A DNA stretch of 55,607 bases, from positions 1 to 55,607 of the forward strand of contig CAIUCZ010000017.1 of assembly GCA_903897785.1 (NCBI GenBank), read 5' to 3'. This stretch comes from Candidatus Falkowiibacteriota bacterium. Lineage in GTDB: Bacteria > Patescibacteriota > Patescibacteriia > Patescibacteriales > Patescibacteriaceae. The position numbers and the translations under genes are program-made. The notes below the pieces were generated by a model. It did not search any database, was not told the origin of the DNA, and saw only the letters and a list, made by a program, of their open reading frames with translations. Shown piece by piece: positions 24,391 through 33,255 of this stretch. The first letter of the stretch is position 1. The number at the start of each line of letters is the position of its first letter.

Positions 24391-25149
24391 CTACTTTAGA
24401 ACCAACCCCACCGGACAATGATCAGACCCTTCCACTTCATTATATATCTCGGCAGATTTGACGCTCGCCTGCAGTTTTTTTGACACGAAAAAATAATCTA
24501 TCCGCCAACCGACATTTTTCGCCCGCGCGCCAAAACGATAAGTCCACCAAGAATACTTGACGGTTGTCGGATGTAAAAATCTAAAGCTATCAATCAAGCC
24601 GTGTTTGATAAATTTCGCCGCGTCATCGCGCTCCGGTTGGCTATAGCCCGGGGAACCGTCATTGGCCTTGGGGTTGGCCAAATCAATCGGCTCGCGCGCC
24701 ACATTAAAATCGCCGCAGATAACCACCGGCTTTTTCTTTTCCAATTTTTTAATATACTCCAAAATGCCGTGATTAAAATCTTGTTTAAATTTGAGGCGCG
24801 CCAGTTCGGGTTGCGAATTAGGAAAATATGTATTAATCAAATAAAATCTTTCCAGCTCCAAAGTCTGTACTCGCCCCTCGCCGTTTAACTTCTCATCCGG
24901 CAAATCATTGATCACCGCCAAAGGTTTGACTCGGCTTAAAATCGCCGTGCCGCTATAGCCGCGCCGCTCGGCCGGATTCCAATAAGCTTCATAGCCCAAA
25001 AATTCAAACTGATGCTTGGCAATGGCAATGTGATCAATTTTTATTTCTTGCAAACACAAAATATCCGGCTTCATTTCTGCCAAGGCTTGGGCAAAACCGT
25101 TTTTGACCGACGAACGCAAACCGTTGACGTTCCAGGAAATCAGCTTCAT
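24391..25149 (-). CDS. xth: Exodeoxyribonuclease III / AP endonuclease
   Basis: Base-excision repair nuclease that cuts at abasic sites and trims 3' ends. The 252-residue product shows the family start MKLISWNVNGLRS (Asn7), catalytic Glu35 in LQEIK, the GDFNVA metal/phosphate site in the middle, and the closing GSDHCPV with Asp243 and His244. Length is normal. No Shine-Dalgarno sequence precedes the ATG. It faces the divergent DsbA-like gene across a repeat-bearing gap of 160 bases. Confidence 0.95.
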   Translation of the reverse strand: MKLISWNVNGLRSSVKNGFAQALAEMKPDILCLQEIKIDHIAIAKHQFEFLGYEAYWNPAERRGYSGTAILSRVKPLAVINDLPDEKLNGEGRVQTLELERFYLINTYFPNSQPELARLKFKQDFNHGILEYIKKLEKKKPVVICGDFNVAREPIDLANPKANDGSPGYSQPERDDAAKFIKHGLIDSFRFLHPTTVKYSWWTYRFGARAKNVGWRIDYFFVSKKLQASVKSAEIYNEVEGSDHCPVGLVLK

Positions 25150-25160
25150 AAATTTAACGT

Positions 25161-25189
25161 TTTACTATACCGAAGAACTTTGTTATAAT
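25161..25189 (+). promoter_or_regulatory. Possible promoter of the dsbA-like/VirB2-like locus
   Basis: TTTACT (25161-25166), a 17-base spacer and a perfect TATAAT (25184-25189). It lies about 120 bases upstream of the first gene; the transcript would carry the 25231-25263 hairpin. Confidence 0.5.
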
Positions 25190-25230
25190 TAAAGCAGCTC
25201 ATGCTATGGTTCATAAAGTTAAAAATTCTT

Positions 25231-25263
25231 AAAGTTCATAAAGTCCGAAACTTTATGAACTTT
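25231..25263. repeat. Inverted AAAGTTCATAAAGT repeat
   Basis: A perfect 14-base inverted repeat (25231-25244, 25250-25263) is surrounded by more partial units up to 25292. The same family forms a 21-base perfect inverted repeat at 33598-33651 and occurs inside leuS at 22540-22583. Confidence 0.8.
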
Positions 25264-25309
25264 ATAACTTTATGAACTTTATAAACTATTTATAGTATAA
25301 ATAAATTCT

Positions 25310-26053
25310 ATGGCTTTAGCAACCAATAAATCGCCAATCTTTAACGCACCGCCGACTCGCCCTCCGCGCCGCTGGCACTATGTTTTAATTTCTCTCCTTC
25401 TTGTCGGCGGCATTCTGCTGGTGTTGACGATTTACGCCGTCATTACCGCCGGCTTTTCTATGAAACAAAACCTGCTATTGCAAGCTGCTTCAAGCACCGC
25501 CAATATTACTCATCCTTATTCGCGCAACCAGCTGGATTTGTTGCAGGGCAGTAATTATTATTTTTTGGGCGCCAGCTCCACCCCGCAACTGACGATTGTC
25601 GAGTTCGGCGATTTTGCTTGCCCGTTTTGCTTGGCTTCTTATGCCGGAGAAAAACAATTGCTGGAAAAATATAAAACCAAAGTCAAACTGATTTGGCGCG
25701 ATCAGCCGCGCCATGATTATTCGATTGCCTTGGCGCTGGGGGCCTATTGTGCCGGCGAGCAAAATAAATTCTGGCCCATGGCCGATTTGCTCTTTGCCAA
25801 TCAAAGCGACACCTTTGGCGCCAATGTCACCGACTTATTCAAACTGGCCGACCAGCTGAGTATTGATAACAGCCAATATCAAGACTGCGTTAATAATCAA
25901 AAATATTTGAACAAAATCCGCTTCAACTTTGGCGACAGCACCCAGCTGGGCGTCAACGGCACGCCGACTTGGTTTTTTAACGGCAACAAAGTCGAAGGCG
26001 CATTGACTGCCGATCAATTTGAAAAATTAATTTTGACCTATGTTAAGCCGTAA
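25310..26053 (+). CDS. Membrane-anchored DsbA-like thiol oxidoreductase
   Basis: The 247-residue product has a cytoplasmic Pro-rich start and one membrane helix at about 24-48. It then has an extracytoplasmic thioredoxin fold of the DsbA/DsbG type. The active site is C104-P-F-C107 in FGDFACPFCLAS, and the cis-proline loop is GVNGTPTWF near residue 217, both canonical. It should introduce or rearrange disulfides outside the cytoplasm. Two downstream genes on the same strand encode Cys-rich exported proteins, which makes them natural clients, along with the giant protein of the other locus. The start ATG has an AT-rich leader without a Shine-Dalgarno sequence. Confidence 0.9.
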   Translation: MALATNKSPIFNAPPTRPPRRWHYVLISLLLVGGILLVLTIYAVITAGFSMKQNLLLQAASSTANITHPYSRNQLDLLQGSNYYFLGASSTPQLTIVEFGDFACPFCLASYAGEKQLLEKYKTKVKLIWRDQPRHDYSIALALGAYCAGEQNKFWPMADLLFANQSDTFGANVTDLFKLADQLSIDNSQYQDCVNNQKYLNKIRFNFGDSTQLGVNGTPTWFFNGNKVEGALTADQFEKLILTYVKP

Positions 26054-26076
26054 ACTGCGCCGAGACCGACACCGCC

Positions 26077-26118
26077 CAGTCGTAGTCTCCCCGACTTCAA
26101 GTCGGGGGACTACGACTG
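26077..26118. repeat. 42-base hairpin repeat
   Basis: This is an almost perfect palindrome with CAGTCGTAGTC and its complement as outer arms and CCCCGACTT/AAGTCGGGG inside. A shorter relative (GTCGTAGTC...GACTACGAC) is at 38386-38416. There is no T-run, so it is probably a dispersed repeat rather than a terminator. Confidence 0.75.
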
Positions 26119-26189
26119 TCCTAAATTATTCACAAATTTTTAACCCGCCTGCCGGCGAGGCAGGTTCATAATTTTTAATTTTTAATTGC

Positions 26190-27257
26190 ATGGTTCGCCG
26201 CTTCTTTATTTTATTTTTTATCGGCCTAATTTTACCCCTGACCGCCATTCACGCCATCAGTAATATCACCTTTTCCCCCGCCGTTTCCATTCCCTCCGAT
26301 GGAAAGTTTATGGTCGGCCAAAATTATACTTTTACCGACAACTCCGACCGCGGCATTGCCGACTACACTATTTCTTTGTTTAAATATTTATTAATCGTCG
26401 TTGTCACTCTGGCCATTTTGTCGGTCATTATCGGCGGCGTGATTTATTTGACCGCCGCCGGTAATGCCAAAAGCGAAGCCGAAGCCAAGTCTTACATTAT
26501 GGCCGGCCTGTCCGGTGCCGCTTTGACCGTCTGCGCTTATTTGTTACTGGCAACGATTAATACGGATTTGGTAAATTTAAAATTAGATAGCATTAAAGAT
26601 TCATCGATCGTCACCGCGCCCGTCACCATGCCGGCTTGCTATTGGTGGACCAAAACCATCGCCAATACCGCAGGATCATGCCGCGACGGCTTTGCCGTGG
26701 CCGACAACAGCCGCTGTTCCGACACAAAAAATAATCAGATCGTGGATCTTTATAAAGGCGCCGCCTCAAACAATCTTAGCGATGCCCTTTGTTGTTGCTC
26801 CAACGACACCGCCTTATCCGCTTCCAACTACTGCGCCAAGCTGGGCGGTTCAACGCCAAGCACGCAAGACCAAGCACAAGGCAACACTTGCAAAACCAGC
26901 AGCGGCCAATGGGGTTATTGCGAAAATATTACCGGCCAAGGTTTGATTTGCCGGCCGTGTAAAAAAAAGCACTCGCAAGATTGGAACATCACCAGCGAGG
27001 ACGAAAAATGCTATCGCAATATCGAGGACTGGGAATGCCCTGATGCTCATGGCATTTGCGGCAACATAAGCAAGGGCGACTGCAACGCAGAAATAGAAAT
27101 AGCCGATTGGACAAATTTTATCGATGCCATACCCGGAACAAAATGGGCGCTGATACAAGCAAAAAACTATGCGAAAAACAGCATTGTCGATTGCTGGGGC
27201 AACGGCACAGGCATCAGCGGCCTTTTGGCGCCGAGCGGCAAATGCCGTTGTGAATAA
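26190..27257 (+). CDS. VirB2-like membrane protein with Cys-rich exported domain
   Basis: The 355-residue product begins with a signal peptide (about 1-22, ending AIHA). It has two membrane helices, 61-88 and 102-123, joined by a short polar hairpin (TAAGNAKSEAEAKSY). That helix-hairpin-helix is the layout of TrbC/VirB2 pilins. Instead of ending there it continues for about 205 residues that contain 18 cysteines, including a CCC triplet. The next gene, three bases on, repeats the same two-helix unit. A Cys-rich cap on a pilin-like base would need the DsbA-like enzyme encoded upstream. Specific function is unknown. Confidence 0.75.
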   Translation: MVRRFFILFFIGLILPLTAIHAISNITFSPAVSIPSDGKFMVGQNYTFTDNSDRGIADYTISLFKYLLIVVVTLAILSVIIGGVIYLTAAGNAKSEAEAKSYIMAGLSGAALTVCAYLLLATINTDLVNLKLDSIKDSSIVTAPVTMPACYWWTKTIANTAGSCRDGFAVADNSRCSDTKNNQIVDLYKGAASNNLSDALCCCSNDTALSASNYCAKLGGSTPSTQDQAQGNTCKTSSGQWGYCENITGQGLICRPCKKKHSQDWNITSEDEKCYRNIEDWECPDAHGICGNISKGDCNAEIEIADWTNFIDAIPGTKWALIQAKNYAKNSIVDCWGNGTGISGLLAPSGKCRCE

Positions 27258-27260
27258 TCT

Positions 27261-28754
27261 ATGTTTAAACAAAAAATAAAACTGGCTTCATTTTTTATCG
27301 TCGGCTTATCGCTCATCGCACCGCTGGCGGTGAGCGCCGGTTGTTGCCAAATCACCATTACCGCCGGTTCCGGCTCAGGTCTTACGACTACGGCCAGCTA
27401 CGTAGCCACGGCCGTCGCTGATCAAGCGGCTTGCGACAAGTCAACGGACGATCAAAAGAAACAACATCCGATGGACGATGTTTCCGGAAAATTTTATGTT
27501 GATCAACAAGTCTCGGGCAATAATTGCGTTGCTCCGGCTCCAATTTTTGCCGGTTGTTGTTGGCTAACAATCACCGGCGGCGGCGTCGGCGGCACGGGCG
27601 GTATCAGTCATCAAGCCAAAAATACAACCGATGAAGCGGCTTGCATGGCCAATCAAAAAAACAGCGCGGCCGATATTATGGTTTTGGGCGGATCAATCAC
27701 TGCAAAATATTTTGCCGGCAGCAGCGCCAATGCCGACGGCTCGTCTTGCGTCGACGCCAACGTCAAGGCTAACAACAATAACAATTCCTGGCTGCCCAAA
27801 ATCACCAACCCCTTTGACAATCTGCAAGTCAAAATCCCCACCCTGACCGGCCTGTCCAAGCCTGACTGTTCGGCCGGTGCCGGCGGCGGCACCAGCTGCA
27901 AAATCCCCTGGATTGCCGAATACATCACCGCTCTTTATAAATACGGCCTGGGTATCGGCACGATGCTGGCGATACTGTCTTTAATGATTGGCGGCGTGTT
28001 GTGGTTGATTTCCGGCGGCCAGCAAAATTTAGTCAAAGAAGCCAAGGCCTGGATTTTTGCGTCAATCTCCGGTTCGGTTTTGCTGTTCGGATCATATTTA
28101 TTACTGGAAACACTTAACCCCAATTTGGTTAATCTTAATGCCGTTGATGTGACTAACGTCGAAGCTCCAACCACTTTAACCGGTGCCACAACAAACCCGG
28201 ACAACCTTTCCGCCGGTACAATCAAACAAACTCGTCAAATGCCTTCCAACATCAGCCAAATCAGTCAGAATTATGATGGCTTTTTAAGACAGGCCGCGCA
28301 AAAATACGGCCTTGATTGTACTCAGCTAAAAGCGCAAATGTTGACTGAGTCCAGCGGTAATCCCAGTTACACAGACGGTTTATTGCAAGTCACCTCTGGT
28401 ACCGCCGGCTCTCTAGGCTGTGGCAGTAATTTGCGTGATCCGGCTACCGGCATCGATTGTGGCGCACACTACATGGCTACGATGAGACAAAAAGCTTGTA
28501 ACGGCCAATCCAGCAGTTCTGTTTGTAATGCTTCTTCTTGGGATTTTCAACTGGCCGCTTATAACGCCGGCCCAGGAGCCAATGCAATTTCCAGCCGTTG
28601 TAATGGTGGCACTGCTTGGCAATGCTTACTCAATGTCACTACTCCTGCCATGGCGGCTAATAAACAATACGGCTACGATTATGTCAGGGCTTATGTTAGT
28701 ATTACGGAAAATTTTTACAATCAACTAAAATCACAGGGGTTTGGTTGCAATTAA
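27261..28754 (+). CDS. VirB2-like protein fused to a lytic transglycosylase domain
   Basis: The 497 residues fall in four parts. There is a signal peptide (1-26, ending AVSA). Two homologous Cys-bearing repeats follow (27-90 and 97-165), each opening with AGCC and (L/I)TIT and closing with NCV/SCV. A VirB2-like pair of membrane helices lies at about 220-250 and 262-284, in the same LSLMIGG...GSVLLFGSYLLLETLNPNLVNL context as the upstream protein. The last part is an SLT-type lytic transglycosylase (340-490) with catalytic Glu363 in TESSGNPS and a LAAYNAGPGA motif. SLT enzymes cut peptidoglycan and, as VirB1, open the wall for T4SS. Fusion to a pilin-like part is unusual. A terminator at 28803-28836 follows. 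Confidence 0.85.
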   Translation: MFKQKIKLASFFIVGLSLIAPLAVSAGCCQITITAGSGSGLTTTASYVATAVADQAACDKSTDDQKKQHPMDDVSGKFYVDQQVSGNNCVAPAPIFAGCCWLTITGGGVGGTGGISHQAKNTTDEAACMANQKNSAADIMVLGGSITAKYFAGSSANADGSSCVDANVKANNNNNSWLPKITNPFDNLQVKIPTLTGLSKPDCSAGAGGGTSCKIPWIAEYITALYKYGLGIGTMLAILSLMIGGVLWLISGGQQNLVKEAKAWIFASISGSVLLFGSYLLLETLNPNLVNLNAVDVTNVEAPTTLTGATTNPDNLSAGTIKQTRQMPSNISQISQNYDGFLRQAAQKYGLDCTQLKAQMLTESSGNPSYTDGLLQVTSGTAGSLGCGSNLRDPATGIDCGAHYMATMRQKACNGQSSSSVCNASSWDFQLAAYNAGPGANAISSRCNGGTAWQCLLNVTTPAMAANKQYGYDYVRAYVSITENFYNQLKSQGFGCN

Positions 28755-28802
28755 AAACATCTCTGTCTCACCAGAAAAACATCGCGGCCATCTTTCTGTC
28801 TC

Positions 28803-28836
28803 GCCGTCCCGACGTTTTGTCGGGGCGGCATTTTTT
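28803..28836 (+). terminator. Terminator after the transglycosylase gene
   Basis: An 11-base-pair GC-rich hairpin (GCCGTCCCGAC/GTCGGGGCGGC, 28803-28829) is followed by six T. The same palindrome family is at 39149-39175 and 42428-42454. Confidence 0.8.
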
Positions 28837-28850
28837 GCACTAAACAAAAC

Positions 28851-28879
28851 GGCGCAGTCCCTTTGCGGGAGACTGCGCC
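28851..28879. repeat. Hairpin repeat
   Basis: Arms GGCGCAGTC and GACTGCGCC with a small inner stem. It resembles the hairpin in the gap at 3810-3853. Confidence 0.6.
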
Positions 28880-28892
28880 AAAACATAGTCTT

Positions 28893-28968
28893 GTCATCCC
28901 GAGCCTGCGAGGGATCTCTTGCGCCTCAAACTTTGCAGATTAAGAGATCCCTCGTTCCTCGGAATGAC
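28893..28968. repeat. REP-like palindrome (GTCATCCCGAG...CTCGGAATGAC)
   Basis: The outer arms GTCATCCCGAG and CTCGGAATGAC, and inner arms GAGGGATCTCTT and AAGAGATCCCTC, make a 76-base hairpin. This type of GTCAT-bounded palindrome is common in bacterial genomes. Confidence 0.8.
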
Positions 28969-28987
28969 AATAGCCATTACTTTCTGT

Positions 28988-29026
28988 AAAAAAATACCAC
29001 CAGCTACAAGCCGACGGTATTTTTTT
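28988..29026. terminator. Bidirectional terminator between converging genes
   Basis: AAAAAAATACC (28988-28998) pairs with GGTATTTTTTT (29016-29026). It lies between the plus-strand transglycosylase gene and the end of rpoC. The rest of the 28755-29080 gap holds only the repeats listed and a partial ATTCGTAGATTCGG unit at 29036-29080. Confidence 0.7.
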
Positions 29027-29080
29027 GTTCATTTCGTAGCGTCCGTAGATTCGGATTTTAATCCGTTCATCGTATTAAAT

Positions 29081-32000
29081 TTAAACCTGTTTATTTTCTT
29101 CGTCCTCTATCTGCTGTTTAGTCTTGTACCCCGTTCCGACCGGAATCGGTTTGCCGATAATGACGTTTTCTTTGAGGCCGGTCAAACGATCCATTTTGCC
29201 GGACACCGCCGCTTCAATCAAAACACGGGCGGTTTCTTGGAACGACGCGGCTGACAGCCAGCTCTCCGTGGACAAAGACGTCTTGGTCATACCCATCAAC
29301 ATCTGTCGGCCCTGAGCCGGTTCTTGACCAGCATCAATGGCCGTCTTGTTGGCATCGTCAAAAACGCCTTTTTCAATCACCTCGCCGGCGAGCATTTCGG
29401 TCTGGCCCGCTTTTTGAATATAAACGCGGGAGAACATTTGTTTGGCAATCACTTCGATGTGCTTATCGTTCAACGGCTGGCCTTGAGAAGAATAAACATA
29501 TTGAATTTCACGGACGATATAACGTTGGACCGCACCCGCGCCTTTTAATTCATACAACTGTTGCAAATCCAAACTGCCTTCGGTCAGCTGATCGCCGATC
29601 TCAACGGTCTGGCCGTTTTTTACCCAGATGGCAAAGCCGCGCGGAATAATATATTCCTGTTCTTTTTGGGCCATGGTGGCAATCTTGATCAATTTGTCGG
29701 CGATTTCCACTTTGCCCGGACTTTTGGCCTTCACTTCTTGGCCGCCGATCGTGAACAAAATCGTGCCCTCGCTGACTGTTTGACCTTCGCTGACCATGAT
29801 TTCCGGCTTAGCTTTTTTCTTCTTGCCCGTCGTAGCTTTAGCGAAGTCTGGGCCGGTTTTAGACTTGGCATCAGCATCAACCGGCAACATCGCTTCGGCA
29901 AAATAATATTTATCAACATCTTCGCCTTGATAGGCGATGCGAATAATTTTGTTATGAGAATTGGCCGGCAATAATTCACCGTCCTCGCCTTTGACGTCGC
30001 GCTGTTCGGTTTCAATGCTGACCGTCCCGGCCACCGCCGCCACAAACGCTTTACGTTTCGGCTGGCGCGCTTCAAAAATTTCTTCCACGCGCGGCAAACC
30101 TTGGGTAATATCGTCCGAACCGGCCACACCGCCGGTATGAAAGGTTCTCATGGTCAACTGCGTCCCCGGTTCGCCGATCGATTGGGCGGCAATAATACCG
30201 ACCGCCGTGCCCAATTTAACCAAGCGATTATAGGCCAAGTCAAAGCCATAACATTTCTGGCAAGTGCCGCGATGCAGGTGACATGATAACACTGACCGCA
30301 CGGTCGCTTCTTTGATATCTTCATTATCTTTAACAAACTTATCCATCAAATCTTCGGACAGCAATTCGCCGGCTTTGAGCAGAACTTTGCCGCCGGCATT
30401 AACCAAATCTTGCGCCATAAACCGGCCGGACAAACGCTTCAATAACGGCTTGCCGATAATATCGCTTTCTTCTTTGGTCAACACAATGCCCGTGGTATCG
30501 CCGCAATCTTCGGCCAAAACCACCACGTCTTGCGCCACATCGACCAAGCGACGGGTTAAATAACCGGCGTTGGACGTACGCAAAGCCGTATCGGACAAAC
30601 CTTTACGCACACCGTGGGTGGCGATAAAATATTCCAAAACGTCAAAGCCTTTTTTAAAGTTACCTTTGATCGGCAACTCGATAATATCGCCGGACGGAGA
30701 TGTTACCAAGCCTTTCATGCCCAAAATCTGGGTCAACTGCGCCCACGAACCGCGCGCGCCCGACTCAATCATGGAATAAACCGGGCCGGTCTTGTCTAAT
30801 TGCGTGGTACAAACCTTGGTCACTTTTTCTTTGGCCTCGGTCCAAATTTCAATAATCTTGGAATAACGTTCGCTTTCGGTTAATAAGCCGTTGGCATAAT
30901 GATCATCCACTTCTTCGGCTTGCTTTTCGGCCTTGCCGATAATTTCTTCCACCTCCGGAAAATACTGCAAATCGCCCATGCCCCAAGACAAGCCGCTCTG
31001 AGTAATATATTTAAAACTGGTATTTTTTAATTCATCGACAAACAACACCGTCTGTTCTTCGCTGTAATAGCGCAAACAAGCGGTCACCAAATTCTTGACC
31101 TTGCCTTTGCCCACCAATTCGTTGATGAAACGCAATTTTTCCGGCAAAATGTCGTTGAAGAAAATGCGGCCGATGGTCGTGTCAACTAAATCAGTACTGC
31201 CATATTCTTCAGTCAAACGCACCTTGATCAATTCTTGCAAACCGATGCGTTTCAGGCCGTAAGCTTGTTTGGCTTCCAGCGGCGAATAAAAACTTTTAAT
31301 TTTATTATCCGTAGGTGCGGCCAGGCCGGTCAAATAAAAAGTCCCCCAAACCACATCCTGCGACGGGGTGACAATCGGATCGCCGGTCGCCGGTTTTAAC
31401 AAGTTGTGCGTGGACAACATAATGTCGCGCGCTTCCGCTACCGCTTCGTCGGTCAACGGCACATGGACAGCCATCTGGTCGCCGTCAAAGTCGGCGTTAA
31501 AGGCGGTACAAACCAATGGATGAATCTGCAGGGCCAAACCCTCGATCAAGACCGGATGAAACGCCTGGATACCCAAACGATGCAACGTCGGGGCGCGGTT
31601 CAAAAAGACATAAGCGCCTTTGACGATTTCTTCCAAAATATCATAAACATCGTCATGACCGGCATCAATATAACGCGAAGCACTGCGCACATTGTGCACC
31701 ACTTCGCTGGCAATCAACTTGGAAATAATAAACGGCTTAAACAATTCCAAAGCCATACGTTTGGGCAAACCGCATTGGTCCAATTTCAAGCGCGGATTGA
31801 CGACGATGACGCTGCGACCGGAATAGTCGATCCGTTTGCCTAGCAAGTTCTGGCGGAAACGGCCTTGTTTGCCTTTGAGCGAATCGGCCAAAGATTTCAA
31901 ACTGCGTTTCTGGCCGGTGGAGGCGACGACAGTTTTGCCGTGGCGCACCGAGTTGTCAATCAAAGCGTCGACCGCTTCTTGCAACATGCGCTTTTCGTTG

Positions 32001-33100
32001 CGGCAGATGACTTCCGGCGCGTTCAAATCCATCAACTGCTTCAAGCGGTTATTGCGGTTAATAATACGGCGATACAAATCGTTCAAATCGGAGGTGGCAA
32101 ACCGACCGCCGTCGAGCGGCACCATCGGGCGCAAATCAGCCGGAATCACCGGGACGACCGTCATTACCATCCACTCGGGACGCAAATCATTTTTGCGCAA
32201 GTTGTTAAAAAATTTCAAACGTTTGACCAGCTTTTCTTTTTTCGATTCAACGGAAGTTTCCAATTCGGCGTTCAAACGAGTAATCTCGGCGTCCAAATCA
32301 ATGTTGGCCAACAAGGCATGCACCGCTTCGGCGCCAATGCCGGCGGAAAAAATATGGCCGTATTTCAAACTCAAGTTTTGATAAACATTTTCCGAGATGA
32401 CCGCCATCTTTTTCAAATCTTTCAATTCTTTTTGCGCCGTGGTAAACGTCTCATCCAGGTTGGCCAACTTTTCGGCGCGCAACTCGGCCAAAGATTTTAA
32501 TTCTCGTTCGGCCATGTCGCGGGCTTCAAACTCGCTCTTACCCTCTTTGACGGCCGCGGCTTGCTTGGCCTTGATATCGTTGGTTTGGCGTTCCAATTCG
32601 TTGTCCAACGATTTTTTCTTGTTTTTATATTCTTCTTTAATTTGCTCAATCGTGGCGCGCTTTAAATCTTCATTAACCTCGGTAATAATAAAACTGGCAA
32701 AATAAACCACTTTTTCCAGCGACTGCATGCCCAAATCCAAAGCCAAACCGATCTTGGACGACAAACCGCGCAAAAACCAGATATGCGTAGCCGGCGTTTT
32801 CAAAGCGATGTGGCCGAAGCGCTCGCGGCGCACCAAAGAGCGGGTTACTTCCACGCCGCACTTGTCGCAAACAATGCCTTTGTAGCGAATCTTTTTGTAT
32901 TTGCCGCAATAGCATTCCCAGTCTTTTGACGGACCAAAAATCTTTTCGCAAAACAGGCCGTCTTTTTCCGGCTTCTGGGTGCGATAATTAATTGTTTCCG
33001 GACGCAACACTTCGCCGTGCGACCACGACAAAATGTTTTCCGGCGAAGCCAATTTCAGCTTGATGGCTTCAAAATCGCTGGTTTTAATCGGATTAAGCAT
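29081..33100 (-). CDS. rpoC: DNA-directed RNA polymerase subunit beta'
   Basis: Catalytic large subunit of RNA polymerase. The 1,339-residue product has the N-terminal zinc site CYCGKYK...CDKCG and the universally conserved NADFDGDQM metal-binding loop of the active centre. The trigger loop/bridge helix region contains GARGSWAQLTQILGMKGLV, and a second zinc cluster is CHLHRGTCQKCYG. It ends with the usual conserved block (KENVIIGKPIPVGTG). Length fits the family. A Lys/Thr-rich piece near 29826-29870 (KTGPDFAKATTGKKKK) contains the same gtagctttagcg word as a piece of valS and is probably repeat-derived. A MazG-like gene separates it from rpoB. Confidence 0.97.
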   Translation of the reverse strand: MLNPIKTSDFEAIKLKLASPENILSWSHGEVLRPETINYRTQKPEKDGLFCEKIFGPSKDWECYCGKYKKIRYKGIVCDKCGVEVTRSLVRRERFGHIALKTPATHIWFLRGLSSKIGLALDLGMQSLEKVVYFASFIITEVNEDLKRATIEQIKEEYKNKKKSLDNELERQTNDIKAKQAAAVKEGKSEFEARDMAERELKSLAELRAEKLANLDETFTTAQKELKDLKKMAVISENVYQNLSLKYGHIFSAGIGAEAVHALLANIDLDAEITRLNAELETSVESKKEKLVKRLKFFNNLRKNDLRPEWMVMTVVPVIPADLRPMVPLDGGRFATSDLNDLYRRIINRNNRLKQLMDLNAPEVICRNEKRMLQEAVDALIDNSVRHGKTVVASTGQKRSLKSLADSLKGKQGRFRQNLLGKRIDYSGRSVIVVNPRLKLDQCGLPKRMALELFKPFIISKLIASEVVHNVRSASRYIDAGHDDVYDILEEIVKGAYVFLNRAPTLHRLGIQAFHPVLIEGLALQIHPLVCTAFNADFDGDQMAVHVPLTDEAVAEARDIMLSTHNLLKPATGDPIVTPSQDVVWGTFYLTGLAAPTDNKIKSFYSPLEAKQAYGLKRIGLQELIKVRLTEEYGSTDLVDTTIGRIFFNDILPEKLRFINELVGKGKVKNLVTACLRYYSEEQTVLFVDELKNTSFKYITQSGLSWGMGDLQYFPEVEEIIGKAEKQAEEVDDHYANGLLTESERYSKIIEIWTEAKEKVTKVCTTQLDKTGPVYSMIESGARGSWAQLTQILGMKGLVTSPSGDIIELPIKGNFKKGFDVLEYFIATHGVRKGLSDTALRTSNAGYLTRRLVDVAQDVVVLAEDCGDTTGIVLTKEESDIIGKPLLKRLSGRFMAQDLVNAGGKVLLKAGELLSEDLMDKFVKDNEDIKEATVRSVLSCHLHRGTCQKCYGFDLAYNRLVKLGTAVGIIAAQSIGEPGTQLTMRTFHTGGVAGSDDITQGLPRVEEIFEARQPKRKAFVAAVAGTVSIETEQRDVKGEDGELLPANSHNKIIRIAYQGEDVDKYYFAEAMLPVDADAKSKTGPDFAKATTGKKKKAKPEIMVSEGQTVSEGTILFTIGGQEVKAKSPGKVEIADKLIKIATMAQKEQEYIIPRGFAIWVKNGQTVEIGDQLTEGSLDLQQLYELKGAGAVQRYIVREIQYVYSSQGQPLNDKHIEVIAKQMFSRVYIQKAGQTEMLAGEVIEKGVFDDANKTAIDAGQEPAQGRQMLMGMTKTSLSTESWLSAASFQETARVLIEAAVSGKMDRLTGLKENVIIGKPIPVGTGYKTKQQIEDEENKQV

Positions 33101-33136
33101 ATTTTATTTATTATTATCAAAAATTCATGTTTTGTA

Positions 33137-33255
33137 ATTAATACGAATACTACGAATTAATATCCGAATCTACGGATATCGTGCTTTTATTTTGCGTATT
33201 TTAAAGATCGGCATTCGTAGATTCAGATTTTAATCCGTTATATTCGAATTAAATT
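33137..33255. repeat. ATTCGTAGATT/AATCTACGAAT-type inverted repeat region
   Basis: Left units TACGAATACTACGAATTAATATCC face right units ATTCGTAGATTCAGATTTTAA. It overlaps the extreme end of the MazG-like gene and fills the gap before rpoC. Confidence 0.7.

Noticed and set aside
26077-26118. Terminator after the DsbA-like gene
   Set aside because: The hairpin has no T-run and the next genes follow on the same strand.
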